A stretch of 40,000 nucleotides of DNA from Prorocentrum cordatum (Eukaryota; Sar; Dinophyceae; Prorocentrales; Prorocentraceae). The stretch spans positions 304,219 through 344,218 of the forward strand of contig CAUYUJ010006280.1 in assembly GCA_963575745.1 (NCBI GenBank). The letters are read 5' to 3'. This document shows, piece after piece, positions 18,156-27,384 of this stretch; position 1 is the first letter of the stretch, and each line of letters opens with the position of its first letter. A program made the translations under genes and the position numbers. The notes under the pieces are model-generated. The model was not told the DNA's origin and did not search any database. It worked only from the letters and a program-made list of their open reading frames with translations.

Positions 18156-18285
18156 CTGGCATCGCTCGGACGTGTGCATTTTTTCTCGGCGAAAACCATC
18201 GAGGACCATCCTGGACCATCGAGCAAAGAAAGCACGCACAAAACCAACAGATGCACGGGAAAATGGACGCCGAAGCGACGGCAAG
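18156..18285. mobile_element. H5 element, tandem copy 1
   Basis: The left end CTGGCATCGCTCGGACGTGT is inverted at the right end GGACGCCGAAGCGACGGC. The interior carries GAGGACCATCCTGGACCATC and AAAGCACGCACAAAACC. Confidence 0.75.
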
Positions 18286-18305
18286 GTAGGGGCAGCCTCG
18301 AGTTT

Positions 18306-18421
18306 TGCATTTTTTCTCGGCGAGAACCACATCGAGGACCATCCTGGACCATCGAGCAAAGAGAACACGCACAACAAACATACAAAACGCACGGGAAAAT
18401 GGACGCCCGAGCGACGGCAAG
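18306..18421. mobile_element. H5 element, tandem copy 2 (left end missing)
   Basis: It begins inside the element at GCATTTTTTCTCGGCGAGAA and ends GGACGCCCGAGCGACGGC. A shared 3' flank, AAGG(T/G)(A/G)GGG(G/T)(G/C)CAGCCTCGAG, follows both copies, so the whole unit with its flank was duplicated. Confidence 0.75.
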
Positions 18422-18579
18422 GGGGGTGCAGCCTCGAGTTCTGCTGCGACCCCCGCGCGGCCTGCCGAAGCTCCTGCTCTCGCGCGCGGCGCCGCGCCGC
18501 TGCCGCGCGGCGGGGCCGCGGCGGGGCCTGGCACGTGGGGCGTTCTGTTGGGGATGGCTCTGGGCGCCCGCGTCTGCGC
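18422..18579. other. Very GC-rich spacer
   Basis: Contains GCGGCGCCGCGCCGCTGCCG and similar. No recognised feature. Confidence 0.3.
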
Positions 18580-18779
18580 TTAAGTCGGGCCTGTCCCCCT
18601 ACAGGGGGATTTTCGACGACAAATTGAAAATACTCCCACAATGCACCGAAAAATGTAAAAAAAAGAAAAATACTCAAAACATAGCCCCCAGACTATGTTT
18701 GGATTCCTTTTGGGGCATTTTGGAGGTATTTTTTGCGTTTCGTCGAAAATCCCCCTGTAGGGGGACACGCCCGACTTAA
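18580..18779. mobile_element. H1 hairpin element, copy d (best preserved)
   Basis: Left arm TTAAGTCGGGCCTGTCCCCC, then TACAGGGGGATTTTCGACGA. Right arm TCGTCGAAAATCCCCCTGTA, then GGGGGACACGCCCGACTTAA. The arms are nearly perfect over about 40 bases, and each contains its own CCCCC-TA/TG-GGGGG palindrome. TTAA lies at both ends and may be a target duplication or part of the arms. The asymmetric centre CATAGCCCCCAGACTATG appears inverted in copy f. There is no coding frame. Confidence 0.85.
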
Positions 18780-18910
18780 GTCCGCGCCCCAAAAAAATCC
18801 CCAGAGTCTCCCCGGCAGGCGCCTGCGGCAGGCAGGGTTTTCGTTTCGATGTTGTGCGTGTTTGTCTACGCTCGGGGGCGGCGCAAAGAGGAGAGTGATG
18901 ACTAGGGGGG
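18780..18910. repeat. Short dispersed repeat shared with 20426-20690
   Basis: TTTCGATGTTGTGCGTGTTT at 18843 recurs at 20426, and AAATCCCCAGAGTCTCCCC here resembles AAATCCCCACACATCTCCC at 20589. Order and spacing differ between the two places, so the unit has been rearranged. Confidence 0.45.
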
Positions 18911-19059
18911 GTGGACATCATTGCGTGGGCCATGATAGTTCCCCAGATTTCAAGGCGCCTCTTATTATTTAATCGCTTCGCTCATTCCGCCGGCCCATAT
19001 CGCGCACTGCCGTTGAGCCTGTGGGGGCCGAGGGGCCGAAATGTTCGTCTAGCATCCTC
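18911..19059. other. Unassigned spacer
   Basis: No recognised feature. Confidence 0.3.
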
Positions 19060-19363
19060 GTCTGGGCTTCTCTTGGAGCCGTAGTGAGGCTGTTTTCGGA
19101 TGTATTGGAGGCGCGTGGGGCCGTCTTGGAACACGCATGGACCGTGTCGAGGTCATCTTTGGAGCGTTGTGGGAGCCTCTGAGGGCCGAGAGCTAGAAGT
19201 GTTGTTTGGTGTTCCTTTTGGGGCGTCCTTGAGGCCCTCGTGGGCTGTCTAGGAGGCCTCTTGGCCTGTCTTGGAGCCCTGTTGGGCAGTCTTGGGGCGC
19301 TGTTGGGGAGTCTTGGGCCCCTCTTGGAAGCCTCTCGGGCCGATCTTGTAGCACATCGCTAGC
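19060..19363. repeat. R2 repeat, block 4
   Basis: Irregularly spaced CTTGGAGCC, GGGCCGTCTTGG and CTTGGGGCGC phrases. Confidence 0.65.
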
Positions 19364-19748
19364 GCTTGCTTGCGTGCTGGAGGGGGGGGGTCTCCTGAGG
19401 GCTTCTGGGGATCTCTTGGGACCTCTTAGGGGCCTCGGCTCCTCTTGGGGGCTTCTTGGGGCCGACGGCTGGACATGTTGTTTTGCTTGCTTGCGTGCTG
19501 GGGGGTGGCATTTGGGGGCTCTCGTGAAGGCTTCTGGGGTGCCTCCTGGGACCTCTCAGGGGCCTCTGGGGTTCTCCTGGGGGCTTCGTAGGGGCGAAGG
19601 CTGGACATGTTGTTTCGCTTGCTTGCGTGCTGGGGGGTGGCATTTGGGGGGTCTCCTGAGGGCTTCTGGTGGCCTCTTGGGACCTCTCAGGGGCCTCTGG
19701 GGTCCTCCTGGGGGCTTCTTAGGGCCGAGGGCTGGACATGTTGTGTCG
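19364..19748. repeat. Three tandem units of about 121-132 bp inside R2
   Basis: GCTTGCTTGCGTGCTGG opens units at 19364, 19485 and 19617, and each closes near GGCTGGACATGTTGT. The frame stays open across the three units, giving a 42-residue Gly/Leu-rich repeat with CCFACLRAGGWHLG. The surrounding R2 DNA gives similar frames without stops, so a real protein is unlikely. Confidence 0.75.
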
Positions 19749-20140
19749 TGTTCCCCCCCTGGGGCCGCTCTTGGGGCGTTCTTGGGGCCCTCTTGGGCCG
19801 TCTTGGGGCCCTCTGGGGCCGTTTTGGGGCCATCTTGGCTCGTCGTAAGACCCTTGTGGGGGGCTCTTGGGCACTCTTGAAGCGGTCTTGGGGGCCTCTT
19901 GGGCCGTCGTCGGGCGTTGGAAAGCGGAAAGGGTGGGAATACCAAAATCTCACCAAAACCTAAGGAAAAGCAATGAATTTTGCCTATTGGGGCCCTCTTG
20001 GGAGTGCTCTTGGAGGCCTCCTGGGGCGTTTGGGGGCCATATGGAGCGTCTTGGAGCGATCTTGTGGCATCTCGGAGCCCTCTTGTAGCATCTTGGGGGC
20101 GTTTTGGGGCGTCTGGAGGCTCTCTGGAGGACCTCGAGGG
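19749..20140. repeat. R2 repeat, block 5
   Basis: CTTGGGGCC and CTCTTGG phrases continue at irregular spacing, ending near the CCCGGGA-rich minisatellite at 20178-20225. Confidence 0.6.
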
Positions 20141-20986
20141 CGGCACCCAGGAGGGAGAACATCTCTGACGGGAACCTCCCGGGACCCTCCCGGGAGTCTC
20201 CCGGGACCCTGCCGGGGTACTTTTCGTGGGGAGACCCCCAGGGGCCGCCCCGCGCGCGCGAAGAAGAATATTGTAAAGCAGTCACCGGAGATCTTAGCAC
20301 GCCTCTGGCCCGTTGGGCCGGCGAATTTCATTACGTCCCTGGTCCCCCCGCTGCGCCGCGCATATGCCGCCGGCCATGATTTGCACCCCCCCCTCTTGGA
20401 CGCCCCCCTTTTGGCCGCTCCCGAATTTCGATGTTGTGCGTGTTTGTCTACGCGCTGGGTGAGGAAGAACACGGCTTTCAAGGGCATCCGTTTTCGCCGG
20501 TGCTGCAGGTTGACGGTGGGGGGCCTCTTCGGCCAGCAAGGCGCCGAAAAGAGCCACATCTTGTTGCCGCAATTTTGCGCGACAAGAAATCCCCACACAT
20601 CTCCCGCGCGCTGGACCCCCAACATTTCCCCCAAAGCCTGCCCCCAAAAAAAAAATCACAATCAGAGTGGAGTGTGATGATCTAGGGGCAGTTTTGGGGG
20701 CAAGACCTGGCGCGCGCCATTCTCGGCGAAGGCCTGGGCTCTGGTGTTGAGCAGCGACGGGTGCGGCCAACATGACCTCCTGCGTGCGGGTGATGAGATT
20801 TCGGGCTTGAACGAAGCGAGACGCCGCCGTGCCGCGGCCAGTTCTGGCGCTTGCACTGAGGCGGCAATCCGAGGCCGACGCGGGCGTTGCGAATCCGCCC
20901 TCCCTACATTGCCCACGCCCGCGCTTCAACAAAAACAATCATTTCCGAAGTTTGTTTTTGTTGTGGCGGTTCTCTTGCTAGTGTTG
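20141..20986. other. CCCGGGA run and unassigned region
   Basis: CTCCCGGGACCCTCCCGGGA and variants repeat at 20178-20225. The rest shows no gene; 20426-20453 is the dispersed phrase also seen at 18843. Confidence 0.35.
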
Positions 20987-21102
20987 AGTCGGGCGTGTCC
21001 CTCGAAAGGAAGAATAATCAAACATAGTCCGGTTTTTTTACGCGTATTTTTCAAACTTTGCTCTTCGTCCAAAATCCGCCTGTATGGGGGACGTGCCCAA
21101 CC
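20987..21102. mobile_element. H1 hairpin element, copy e (short)
   Basis: The left end AGTCGGGCGTGTCCCTCGAA pairs with the right end CGCCTGTATGGGGGACGTGC, then CCAACC. The inner left arm GAAGAATAATCAAACATAG resembles copy c. At about 116 bp it is the shortest H1 copy. Confidence 0.7.
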
Positions 21103-21375
21103 AACCCTTGCCAGTGGGCGCCGTGCGCTGACCTCGGGCGCGCGGGTCGAGTCCGGCGTCCTTTGCCAAAGGCTTAGTACAAATTCCCTTTTTTATACCT
21201 CCTCCGCGTGCGGATCATGTATTAAACATGCAGGGGTTAAGTATCAAAAACGATGAGTTCATGCATAAATTCATGCGTAAATTACGCATGGATTAAAAAT
21301 CCGATCTGTTTTAAAACATCCAATGTATGAAGAACTGCCCCGTGTGGCCTCTCGGGCGCGACCCAAGGGGGGTCC
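21103..21375. other. Unassigned spacer
   Basis: Includes ATGCATAAATTCATGCGTAA and ATTACGCATGGATTAAAAAT near 21253-21302, a short palindrome-rich AT patch. No gene. Confidence 0.35.
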
Positions 21376-21475
21376 GTGGCGACAGGTGCCGGCCTCGAGC
21401 GCGCGAGCCCAGCAGGGGGATTCTGGCCTCGGGAGCGCAAAGCTGGTGCAGCTCTCACGATGGATTCTGGCAGTA

Positions 21476-21661
21476 AGTCGGGCCTGTCCCCCGACAGGGG
21501 GATGTTCGACGAAACATAAAAATGGCCCCAAAAATAGCCAAACCATTGTCCAAAAATAGTCTGGGGGCTATGTTTTGCTTATTTTTTCACCCTTTTGGGA
21601 TATTTTTGGGGTATTTCTTATTTCTCGTCGAAAATCCCCCTGTAGGGGGACACGCCCGACA
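21476..21661. mobile_element. H1 hairpin element, copy f
   Basis: Left arm AAGTCGGGCCTGTCCCCCGA, then CAGGGGGATGTTCGACGAAA. Right arm TCGTCGAAAATCCCCCTGTA, then GGGGGACACGCCCGAC. The centre ATAGTCTGGGGGCTATG is the inverse of the centre of copy d, so the two are in opposite orientations. It interrupts the R1 minisatellite. Confidence 0.85.
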
Positions 21662-21856
21662 TGATTCAGGCATCGGGGGCGATGGGTTCTGGCAGCGGGG
21701 GCGCGAGCCTGGCGTGCTTCTCAGGGGATGCCGGCCTCGGGAGCGCGAGTCTTGGTGTCACTTGTGGGGGGGCCTGGCCCCGGGGGCACGAACCTGGCGA
21801 AGGGCACGAAGGCATTTGGCCCGGGGGGCGCGAACCTGACGTAACCTACACTCCAG

Positions 21857-22015
21857 GAGGGGCAAAAACACAATGAGACACCATTCATCGTCGATCCCCA
21901 GGAGGATATGGGAAGATATGGGAATTGGGGGGAAGACGAAAACCCAGAAACCACTGGAAAATAGGGGGATCCTGTGATTTGTGTGTATTGATTCGTGTGT
22001 CCCAGGGCCCCCTTG
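21857..22015. repeat. H6 repeat, copy 4
   Basis: CAGGAGGGGCAAAAACACAA, then GACACCATTCATCGTCGATC, a GGGGGGAAGACGAAAACCC segment, and the end GTGTGTCCCAGGGCCCCC. It lies between R1 minisatellite units. Confidence 0.8.
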
Positions 22016-22091
22016 CACTGACGCAGCTGACACTGGATTCTGGCCTCGGCAGCGCGAGCCTGGCGCAGTCTACGACGGGTGCTGGCCTTAC

Positions 22092-22292
22092 GTCGGGCGT
22101 GTCCCCCTACAGGGGGGTTTTCGACGAAAAATTAAAAAGATACACCAAAAATAGCCAAACAGTGCTCAAACCATAAGTATGGGAATATTTTTTTTTGTTG
22201 TGTTTTTTTGTTGTTTTACCTTTTGGGGGTATTTCTAGTGTATTTTTTCAAATTTTTCGTTGAACATCCCCCTGTAGGGGGACACGCCCGAC
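22092..22292. mobile_element. H1 hairpin element, copy g
   Basis: Left arm GTCGGGCGTGTCCCCCTACA, then GGGGGGTTTTCGACGAAAAA. Right arm TTTTTCGTTGAACATCCCCC, then TGTAGGGGGACACGCCCGAC. TGCTGGCCT occurs on both sides, but it is also the R1 unit phrase. The 201-bp interior is AT-rich. Confidence 0.85.
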
Positions 22293-22395
22293 ATAATGCT
22301 GGCCTCGGGATCGCGAGTCTGGTGGCACTGACAAGACCCTCTGGCACCGGGAGCGCGAGCCTGGTGTAGGCTGCATGTTTTTGATTCGCGGGTCG

Positions 22396-22606
22396 GGAGC
22401 GCACCTCTTCCGGTCGAAGTTAAGCGGGCCGCGCGAAGCTTGAATTAACAAAGAGGGGGGGGAGAAGGAGAGCGGCCTCACGGCAAGGCCAGGAGGAGGC
22501 AAAGCCTCGGGATCAGGCGGGGCCGAAAACGACGTGCTTGCAAAGGGACGCTTGTCTGGTGTAGACTACATTCAGAGGAGGAAGAAGGTGCCCATACCTC
22601 TACCCT
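22396..22606. other. Unassigned spacer
   Basis: No recognised feature. Confidence 0.3.
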
Positions 22607-22728
22607 GCGCTCGTTTTCCCCCCTTTTGGGCCTCCTCGGAGGCCCTCGTTGCCACCGCCGGATTCGCCTTGAAATTCTGGTCCGAACGCACCCGGGGAGA
22701 GGTCCGGGGAGTAGCGGCATCGGTACCT
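22607..22728. repeat. R4 repeat, copy 1
   Basis: Parallels 26776-26901: CCCTGCGCTCG start, then CGTTGCCACCGCCGGATTCG and GAGAGGTCCGGGGAGTAGCG at the end. Similarity is moderate, and both copies are in the same orientation. Confidence 0.6.
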
Positions 22729-23301
22729 CTTTGTTTCCCCATGCACTGGACTCTGGCCTCGGGAGCGCGAATCTGTTGTAATCTACAAAGAGGAATGTGG
22801 CCTCGTGAGCGCGAGTGTAGTGCAGACTTTTCACGCTTCGCGTATCCCGGCCAGCTTGCCCTGTTCCGTAGTCCCGGACATCGCTGTTGCCGCCAGACCG
22901 TTGTCGCGCGGCCGCCGACCAAAAAAAATATCCCGACCAGCTCGGCGGTAGTTCGGCAGTTGCTAGTGCGCGCGCTAGGCCAATTAGTTCTGCTCGTAGC
23001 CCGAGCTGACTTGTGACGCCGCCGGCGCCTTCGCCTGCGGTCGCGACAAAAAAGATCCCGACCAGCCCGTTCAGAAACGATACCCACGAGAGCTGACGGG
23101 AAACGTAACAAAGAGACATAGTGTAACAAAGCGGGCAACCAGGATGAACAGGGAGATCACTGGCAACGAGGGGGTGGCCTTGGATGGCGTCTCGTGGCCA
23201 TCCCTGGGACCCGCGCGCTGGGGGGGGGCCGAGGGGAGGAAGCCAAGCTAAGTGCGCTAGCGTCACATCTGACGTCCTACCCCTCCCTCCCATCCCTTAC
23301 C
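22729..23301. other. R1 units and unassigned region
   Basis: R1 minisatellite units lie at 22747 and 22796. GTCGCG followed by an A-run and ATCCCGACCAGC occurs at about 22911 and 23041. No gene was recognised. Confidence 0.35.
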
Positions 23302-23430
23302 TTGGCATCGCTCGGATGTGTGCATTTTTCCTTCGGCGGGGACCATGGAGGATCATCCTTGATCATTTGCCGAAAAAGCCACGCACGAAACAGAAAAAAA
23401 CACAGGGCATGGACGTCTGGGCGATGGCCA
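23302..23430. mobile_element. H5 element, copy 4
   Basis: The left end TTGGCATCGCTCGGATGTGT is inverted at the right end ACGTCTGGGCGATGGCCA. The interior keeps GGAGGATCATCCTTGATCAT where the other copies have GAGGACCATCCTGGACCATC, preserving the inner symmetry. Confidence 0.75.
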
Positions 23431-23524
23431 GTTACCATGGCGTAGATCTCCTATCTTTTCGCACAGTGCAATGATCCCAAGAGGGTGCGCGACAGAAGGA
23501 TAAGCACGGCGTAGAAGAGCACGG

Positions 23525-23660
23525 CAGATCATAGCAAGTCACAGCTTGGCGTGGCATTGCGTCGTGAAGCATTGCATCACAAACCACAGCAACGCAAAGC
23601 ATGGCATTGCACAGCGATGCTCAATGCAGCATCGCATGGCATGCCGTGGCATGGCGGATG
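23525..23660. repeat. GCATGGCATTGC-type minisatellite
   Basis: Short diverged units such as AGCATTGCATCAC, AAGCATGGCATTGC and GCATCGCATGGCATGC recur about ten times. Confidence 0.6.
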
Positions 23661-24082
23661 ACTTGGAGGGTAAGTGGCCCGTCTACGAGAGGACAGGGCC
23701 TGTCTGGAATGCCCGCTCCATGTTCTCCGCAACCGTGCCTGCCCGCTGCGGGCGCTTTCGAATGCCAAGTGTCGTCCAGAGGCGCGGAAACGAGGTCAGC
23801 GTTGCACCGGGAGCATGATTCTGTATGACCGAAACACAAAAACGAGGGCGGTGCTGCAGCGGGAACACTATTTTGGAAGAACCAGAAACGACAGGATTGA
23901 AGCAACGCCTCGGCACAACAAAATAGCGAAGTCCTTTCTGCAAAAAAGGAGATACGCGGCGGAGAGGACGGGACACTCTCTGGACAGAGTCAGGGGAGAG
24001 AGGAGATTCGTATTAGTATTGTATTGTTGTGGCGGAGCAGCAGGAGCAGGAGGAGGAGGAGCAGGAGGAGGAGGAGGAGAAG
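23661..24082. other. Unassigned region ending in GGA/GCA run
   Basis: No recognised gene. A GGAGGAGGAGCAGGAGG run lies at about 24040-24080. Confidence 0.35.
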
Positions 24083-24610
24083 GCAAGCCGCCTCTTGGGG
24101 CCCCCGTGGGACACTCCTGGGGCGCTTTTGGGCCCTCTTAGGGCCTTAGGGCCCTGTGATGGAGCCCTGGAGATTCTTTTGGGGCCATCTTAGAGGCCAT
24201 TGATCAAATGAGAGAGGGGTCCTCGATTTCCCTCCGCAGCTTGGATCATCAAAATCGCATCCTGGAGCGCTCTTGGCTCGCTCTTGGGCGCTCTTGGGCC
24301 GTTCTGGGGGCCTCTCGGGGCCCTATTGGGTCTCTCTGGGGACATCTTGGGGCAATCTTGAGACTTCACAAGCGCATCGGACGCGAAAAGGCGAGATGCC
24401 ACACATTAGTTGTTTCCTGATGTGTCTGAAGGATTTGAGCCTCTTGGCGGGAGGCGGTCCCTACAGTAGGCTCCGATAGCACTTGACACCGTGGCCCTTG
24501 TCGGGCCTCTTGGAGGCATGTCGGAAGCTATCTTGAACCATCTATTCGGCTGACTTGAGCTGCCGTGGGGGCCATCATGTTTGGAGCATCGGAGAGCCAT
24601 CAGGGGCCAT
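24083..24610. repeat. R2 repeat, block 6
   Basis: CTCTTGGGGCC, CTTTTGGGCC and CTCTTGGGCG phrases recur from 24083 to 24365 and again, more thinly, to 24610. Confidence 0.6.
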
Positions 24611-24776
24611 CTTGGACGATCTAACCCCTCCGTCCCTCCCTCCCCCCCCCTCCCAGGCCCAGGGAGGGGGGGGGAGGAGATAAACTTCTCCCACGGAAAG
24701 AGGGTTTTTGGAAGCGGGAAGCAATCGCAATACCACCTTAGCCCAAAAGGCTCGTGGGATCACGTAGAATTCTGTT
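24611..24776. other. Unassigned spacer
   Basis: C-rich then G-rich runs at 24620-24680 form a weak inverted pair. No gene. Confidence 0.3.
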
Positions 24777-24930
24777 TTCGGAAGCGCGAGCCTGCCATAA
24801 GTCACCATGGACGCTGGCTTGGGAGCGTGAATCACGCGTAGCAGCGGAATCTGGCCGCGAGGGCGCGAACTGATCGTATTTGTTCAAAAGACTCCGACAT
24901 CGGCAGCGCGAATTTGGTGTAACTTTTGAG
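24777..24930. repeat. R1 minisatellite, four diverged units
   Basis: Units with GGAAGCGCGAGCCTG, GGGAGCGTGAATCACG, GAGGGCGCGAACTG and GGCAGCGCGAATTTGGTG are spaced 36-42 bases apart, the same unit as at 21376. Confidence 0.6.
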
Positions 24931-24965
24931 GAACATGGCACTGTGCGCGAACCTCATTGTGAGAG

Positions 24966-25050
24966 GCCTTACGGCTCGTATCGCCGACCTAGAAAGACGA
25001 CAACCACCACCACGACGACGACGACCACGACGACAACGACAACGACGAGC
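24966..25050. repeat. R5 palindrome with (GAC)n-type microsatellite
   Basis: GGCCTTACGGCTCGTATCGC, then CGACCTAGAAAGACGAC and CCACCACGACGACGACG. The order palindrome, CGCCGACC and triplet array is the same as at 16948 and 38815. The palindrome is imperfect here. Confidence 0.55.
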
Positions 25051-25085
25051 TGGTGACCTTGTCACAAGCTCGGGACACGGGGCGG

Positions 25086-25370
25086 GCGGTTGAGGGAGGA
25101 GGAGGCGGAGGAGGATGCGGACGAGGAGGAGGAGGAGGAGGGGGAGGAGGAGGAGGAGGAGGAGGAGGAGGAGGAGGAGGAGGAGGAGGAGGAGGGGAGG
25201 AGGAGGAGGAGGAGGAGGAGGAGGAGTAGAAATAGGAAGAGGAGGAGCAGGAGAAAGAGGGAAAGAGGAGAGAAGGAGGATACAGATGAGAAAGATGAGA
25301 TGAGAATATGAAAAGAGAAAGAGGAGAACGAGGAGGAGGAGGAGGAGGAGGCGAGGAGGCGGAGGAGGCG
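25086..25370. repeat. (GGA)n purine-rich array
   Basis: Nearly continuous GGA/GAG triplets from 25086 to 25240, then degenerate A/G-rich sequence to 25370. It pairs as an inverse with the pyrimidine array at 25734. Confidence 0.9.
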
Positions 25371-25733
25371 GTGGGGCCCTGCGAGCCGGGGGGGCGGGCG
25401 TCTGGGAGGCGATGAGGCCAGAGCTGGGGCCCTGCCCGGGCCAGGGCCGGTGCCGCGGCCCGGGCCGCGGCCGAGGCCGCGGGGCCGGGAGGCCAGGGCC
25501 ATGGGCCCCAGGGCCGGTGCCAGCGCGGACGGGAGGCCACCGTGGCTGGGGGTAGGGGGGCCAGGGCTGGCGCCGGAGTTGGGAGCTGGGGCCAGGGGCG
25601 GGGGCAGGGGGCTGCCTGGGGCCGGGGCCTGCGCTCCCCTGTCGGCAGGGAGGCCATCCAGGGCAGGGGAGGGATCTTCGAGGAGGCGTCGGGCCACCAG
25701 GGGTGCAGTAATCTGACCTGGCCCGGGACACCC
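25371..25733. other. Very GC-rich spacer between opposed triplet arrays
   Basis: GGGGCC, GCCGGGGCC and CAGGGCCGG phrases dominate. Long frames with Pro/Arg/Gly bias occur on both strands. No gene recognised. Confidence 0.4.
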
Positions 25734-25985
25734 CTCCTCCTCCTCCTCCTCCTCCTCCTCCTCCTCCTCCTCCTCCTCCTTCTCTTCCTTCTCCTCGTCT
25801 CCCTCCTCCTCCTCCTCCTCCTTCTCCTCCTTCTCTCCTCCTCCCTTTCCTCCTCCTCCTCCTCCTCCTCCTCCTCCTCCTCTCCTCCCCCTCCTCCTCC
25901 TCCTCCTCCTCTCCTCCTCCTCCTCCTCCTCCTCCCTCCTCCTCCTCCTCCTCCTCCTCCTTATCCTCCTCCTCCCCCTACCCGT
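25734..25985. repeat. (CTC)n pyrimidine-rich array
   Basis: About 250 bases of CTC/TCC triplets with occasional CTT and CCC. With 25086-25370 it forms a large inverted pair with a loop of about 360 bp. Confidence 0.9.
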
Positions 25986-26775
25986 CCCCTACCCCCCTTC
26001 CACCCGTCAAAAAGGGGAGGGGGTCGACTCGACTACCACGTTTCTTTTACGACGTCTCTTTTGGGATTGTCTTGGGGCTGGCGACGACGAAAGCGACGAC
26101 AGCGTCTCACACACGCCGACTGGGTCGGCAGATTTTCCCGTGTCGCGTGGCCCCCCTGGGGAATTCTGAGAAGTCCGGGAGGCCGTGGCAACCGATGAGC
26201 TCAGGATTGGAATCTGCTGCTGGGTCCCCTGCAGTCTGGTTGCCCCTTAAGGGGGCCGACCGATTTGCAGAGCCGGCTTCGAACGCGAAGAGGAGGGATG
26301 GTTCAAGAACAAGTGATCCCCTGAAGTAGGCACCTTCGGGGGAGGATAATTACGGTAGGTTCATATCGTGTGGACGCGGTTGCAAACCCAGCGTGGTTGT
26401 TCAAGGTTGAATTCGCCAGTGGCCCAGAGTCGGCCGATACGGAACGATCTGTGGATCGAAAAGCCGCCGACCGCACACGGTCGAAGGATCCACGCGGTGT
26501 CCGAAACCAGCGCTGGTGTTGTCACGACACGAACCTCTGCATGTGGATGTATAATCATTGCTCCTCTCAGTGGATTTGAGACGTGAGCTCGGGGAGCCAC
26601 TTCTAGTCAGCCAGCCGCCCAGAGGATGGGCGAGACTCGGCCTTTGCATGTCTGGGCGAGGCGATCGCACCCCGCTCGTCTCATGGACCACGCCGCCCGT
26701 TGTTCTGTGCTATTTTGACTGACTGTCGGATGTCGGGCACCACCTCTTCCGAGTAGGAACGCGTATCGATGCCGC
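25986..26775. other. Unassigned region of about 790 bp
   Basis: The interval 26361-26600 has open frames on both strands with fairly normal composition, but they are mutually exclusive and neither shows a known domain. No call. Confidence 0.25.
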
Positions 26776-26901
26776 TGCCCTGGCGTCGGCTTCGCCTTTC
26801 TAGGCCTCGTGTGACGCGCTCGTCGCCACGGCTGGATTCGCCTCGGTTCTGGTCAGAACGGACCCCAGGAGAGGTCCGGGGAGTGGCGGTTCTGGTTGAA
26901 G
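26776..26901. repeat. R4 repeat, copy 2
   Basis: CGCTCGTCGCCACGGCTGGA, then TTCTGGTCAGAACGGACCCC and GAGAGGTCCGGGGAGTGGCG, parallels 22607-22728. The next recognisable feature, the left end of the long H9 element, starts three bases further on. Confidence 0.6.
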
Positions 26902-27062
26902 CACGAGCGCAGTTCTTGATTGCTCGGGGCATGACAGGCGTCCTGGCCCCCCCCCCCCTACGTAATGTCGTAACGCTCCCCCACCCCCCTTTGCGCTCCG
27001 GGCACTGCGGCCGTGCGCATCGGGATCCGCATCGGTGTCCGCTTAGGAATCCGTATAGGAGT

Positions 27063-27073
27063 CCAGTCCGCAG

Positions 27074-27105
<32 letters not shown>

Positions 27106-27235
27106 GTGGTCGTCGCGGTCGTCGCGGTCGTCGTCGTCGTCGCCTTCGTCGCCTTCGTCGCCACCGTCGTCATGGTCGTCGTCGTCGTCGTTGTCGTCGT
27201 CGTCGTCGCTCGTCGCTCGTCGGTCATCGTCGTCG
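27063..27235. repeat. (GTC)n microsatellite in H9
   Basis: GTCGTCCTCGTCCTCGTCCT-type triplets with a few GCG and TTC interruptions. Translations are Val- or Asp-rich artefacts. Confidence 0.9.
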
Positions 27236-27384
27236 TGCGCGCGGACGCGGTTGGAGCCTGCTTCTTTTAGTCCGGGCCGATGACGGCAATCATCTTCGTG
27301 GGGGAGGACGCAGATGACGTCACGTTTCGCGCCCGCGGCGTCTGGGAATGCTTGGGAATGACCGAGGACGGGTATCAGCAGCAT

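Larger units (their letters stand above)
21376..22395. repeat. R1: diverged 40-bp minisatellite, interrupted by H1 and H6 elements
   Basis: About eleven units of roughly 36-44 bp based on CTGGCCTCGGGAGCGCGAGC, then CTGGTGTA. Units sit at about 21376, 21420, 21664, 21685, 21728, 21771, 21815, 22032, 22079, 22296 and 22340. The H1 copies f and g and an H6 copy lie between units, as later insertions would. More units occur at 22747, 22796 and 24777-24925. Confidence 0.7.

Noticed and set aside
18597-18622. CCCCCTACAGGGGG plus a T-run as a bacterial-type terminator
   Set aside because: It is part of a mirrored element end repeated in seven copies, and the window is eukaryotic.
19826-19842. GGGGCCATCTTGGCTCGTC resembles the leader
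   Set aside because: It is one of many CCATCTTGG-type phrases of the R2 repeat.
19374-19880. 169-codon frame with 42-residue repeats as a gene
   Set aside because: R2 repeat DNA is open in several frames and the unit follows the DNA repeat. There is no domain or start context to favour coding.
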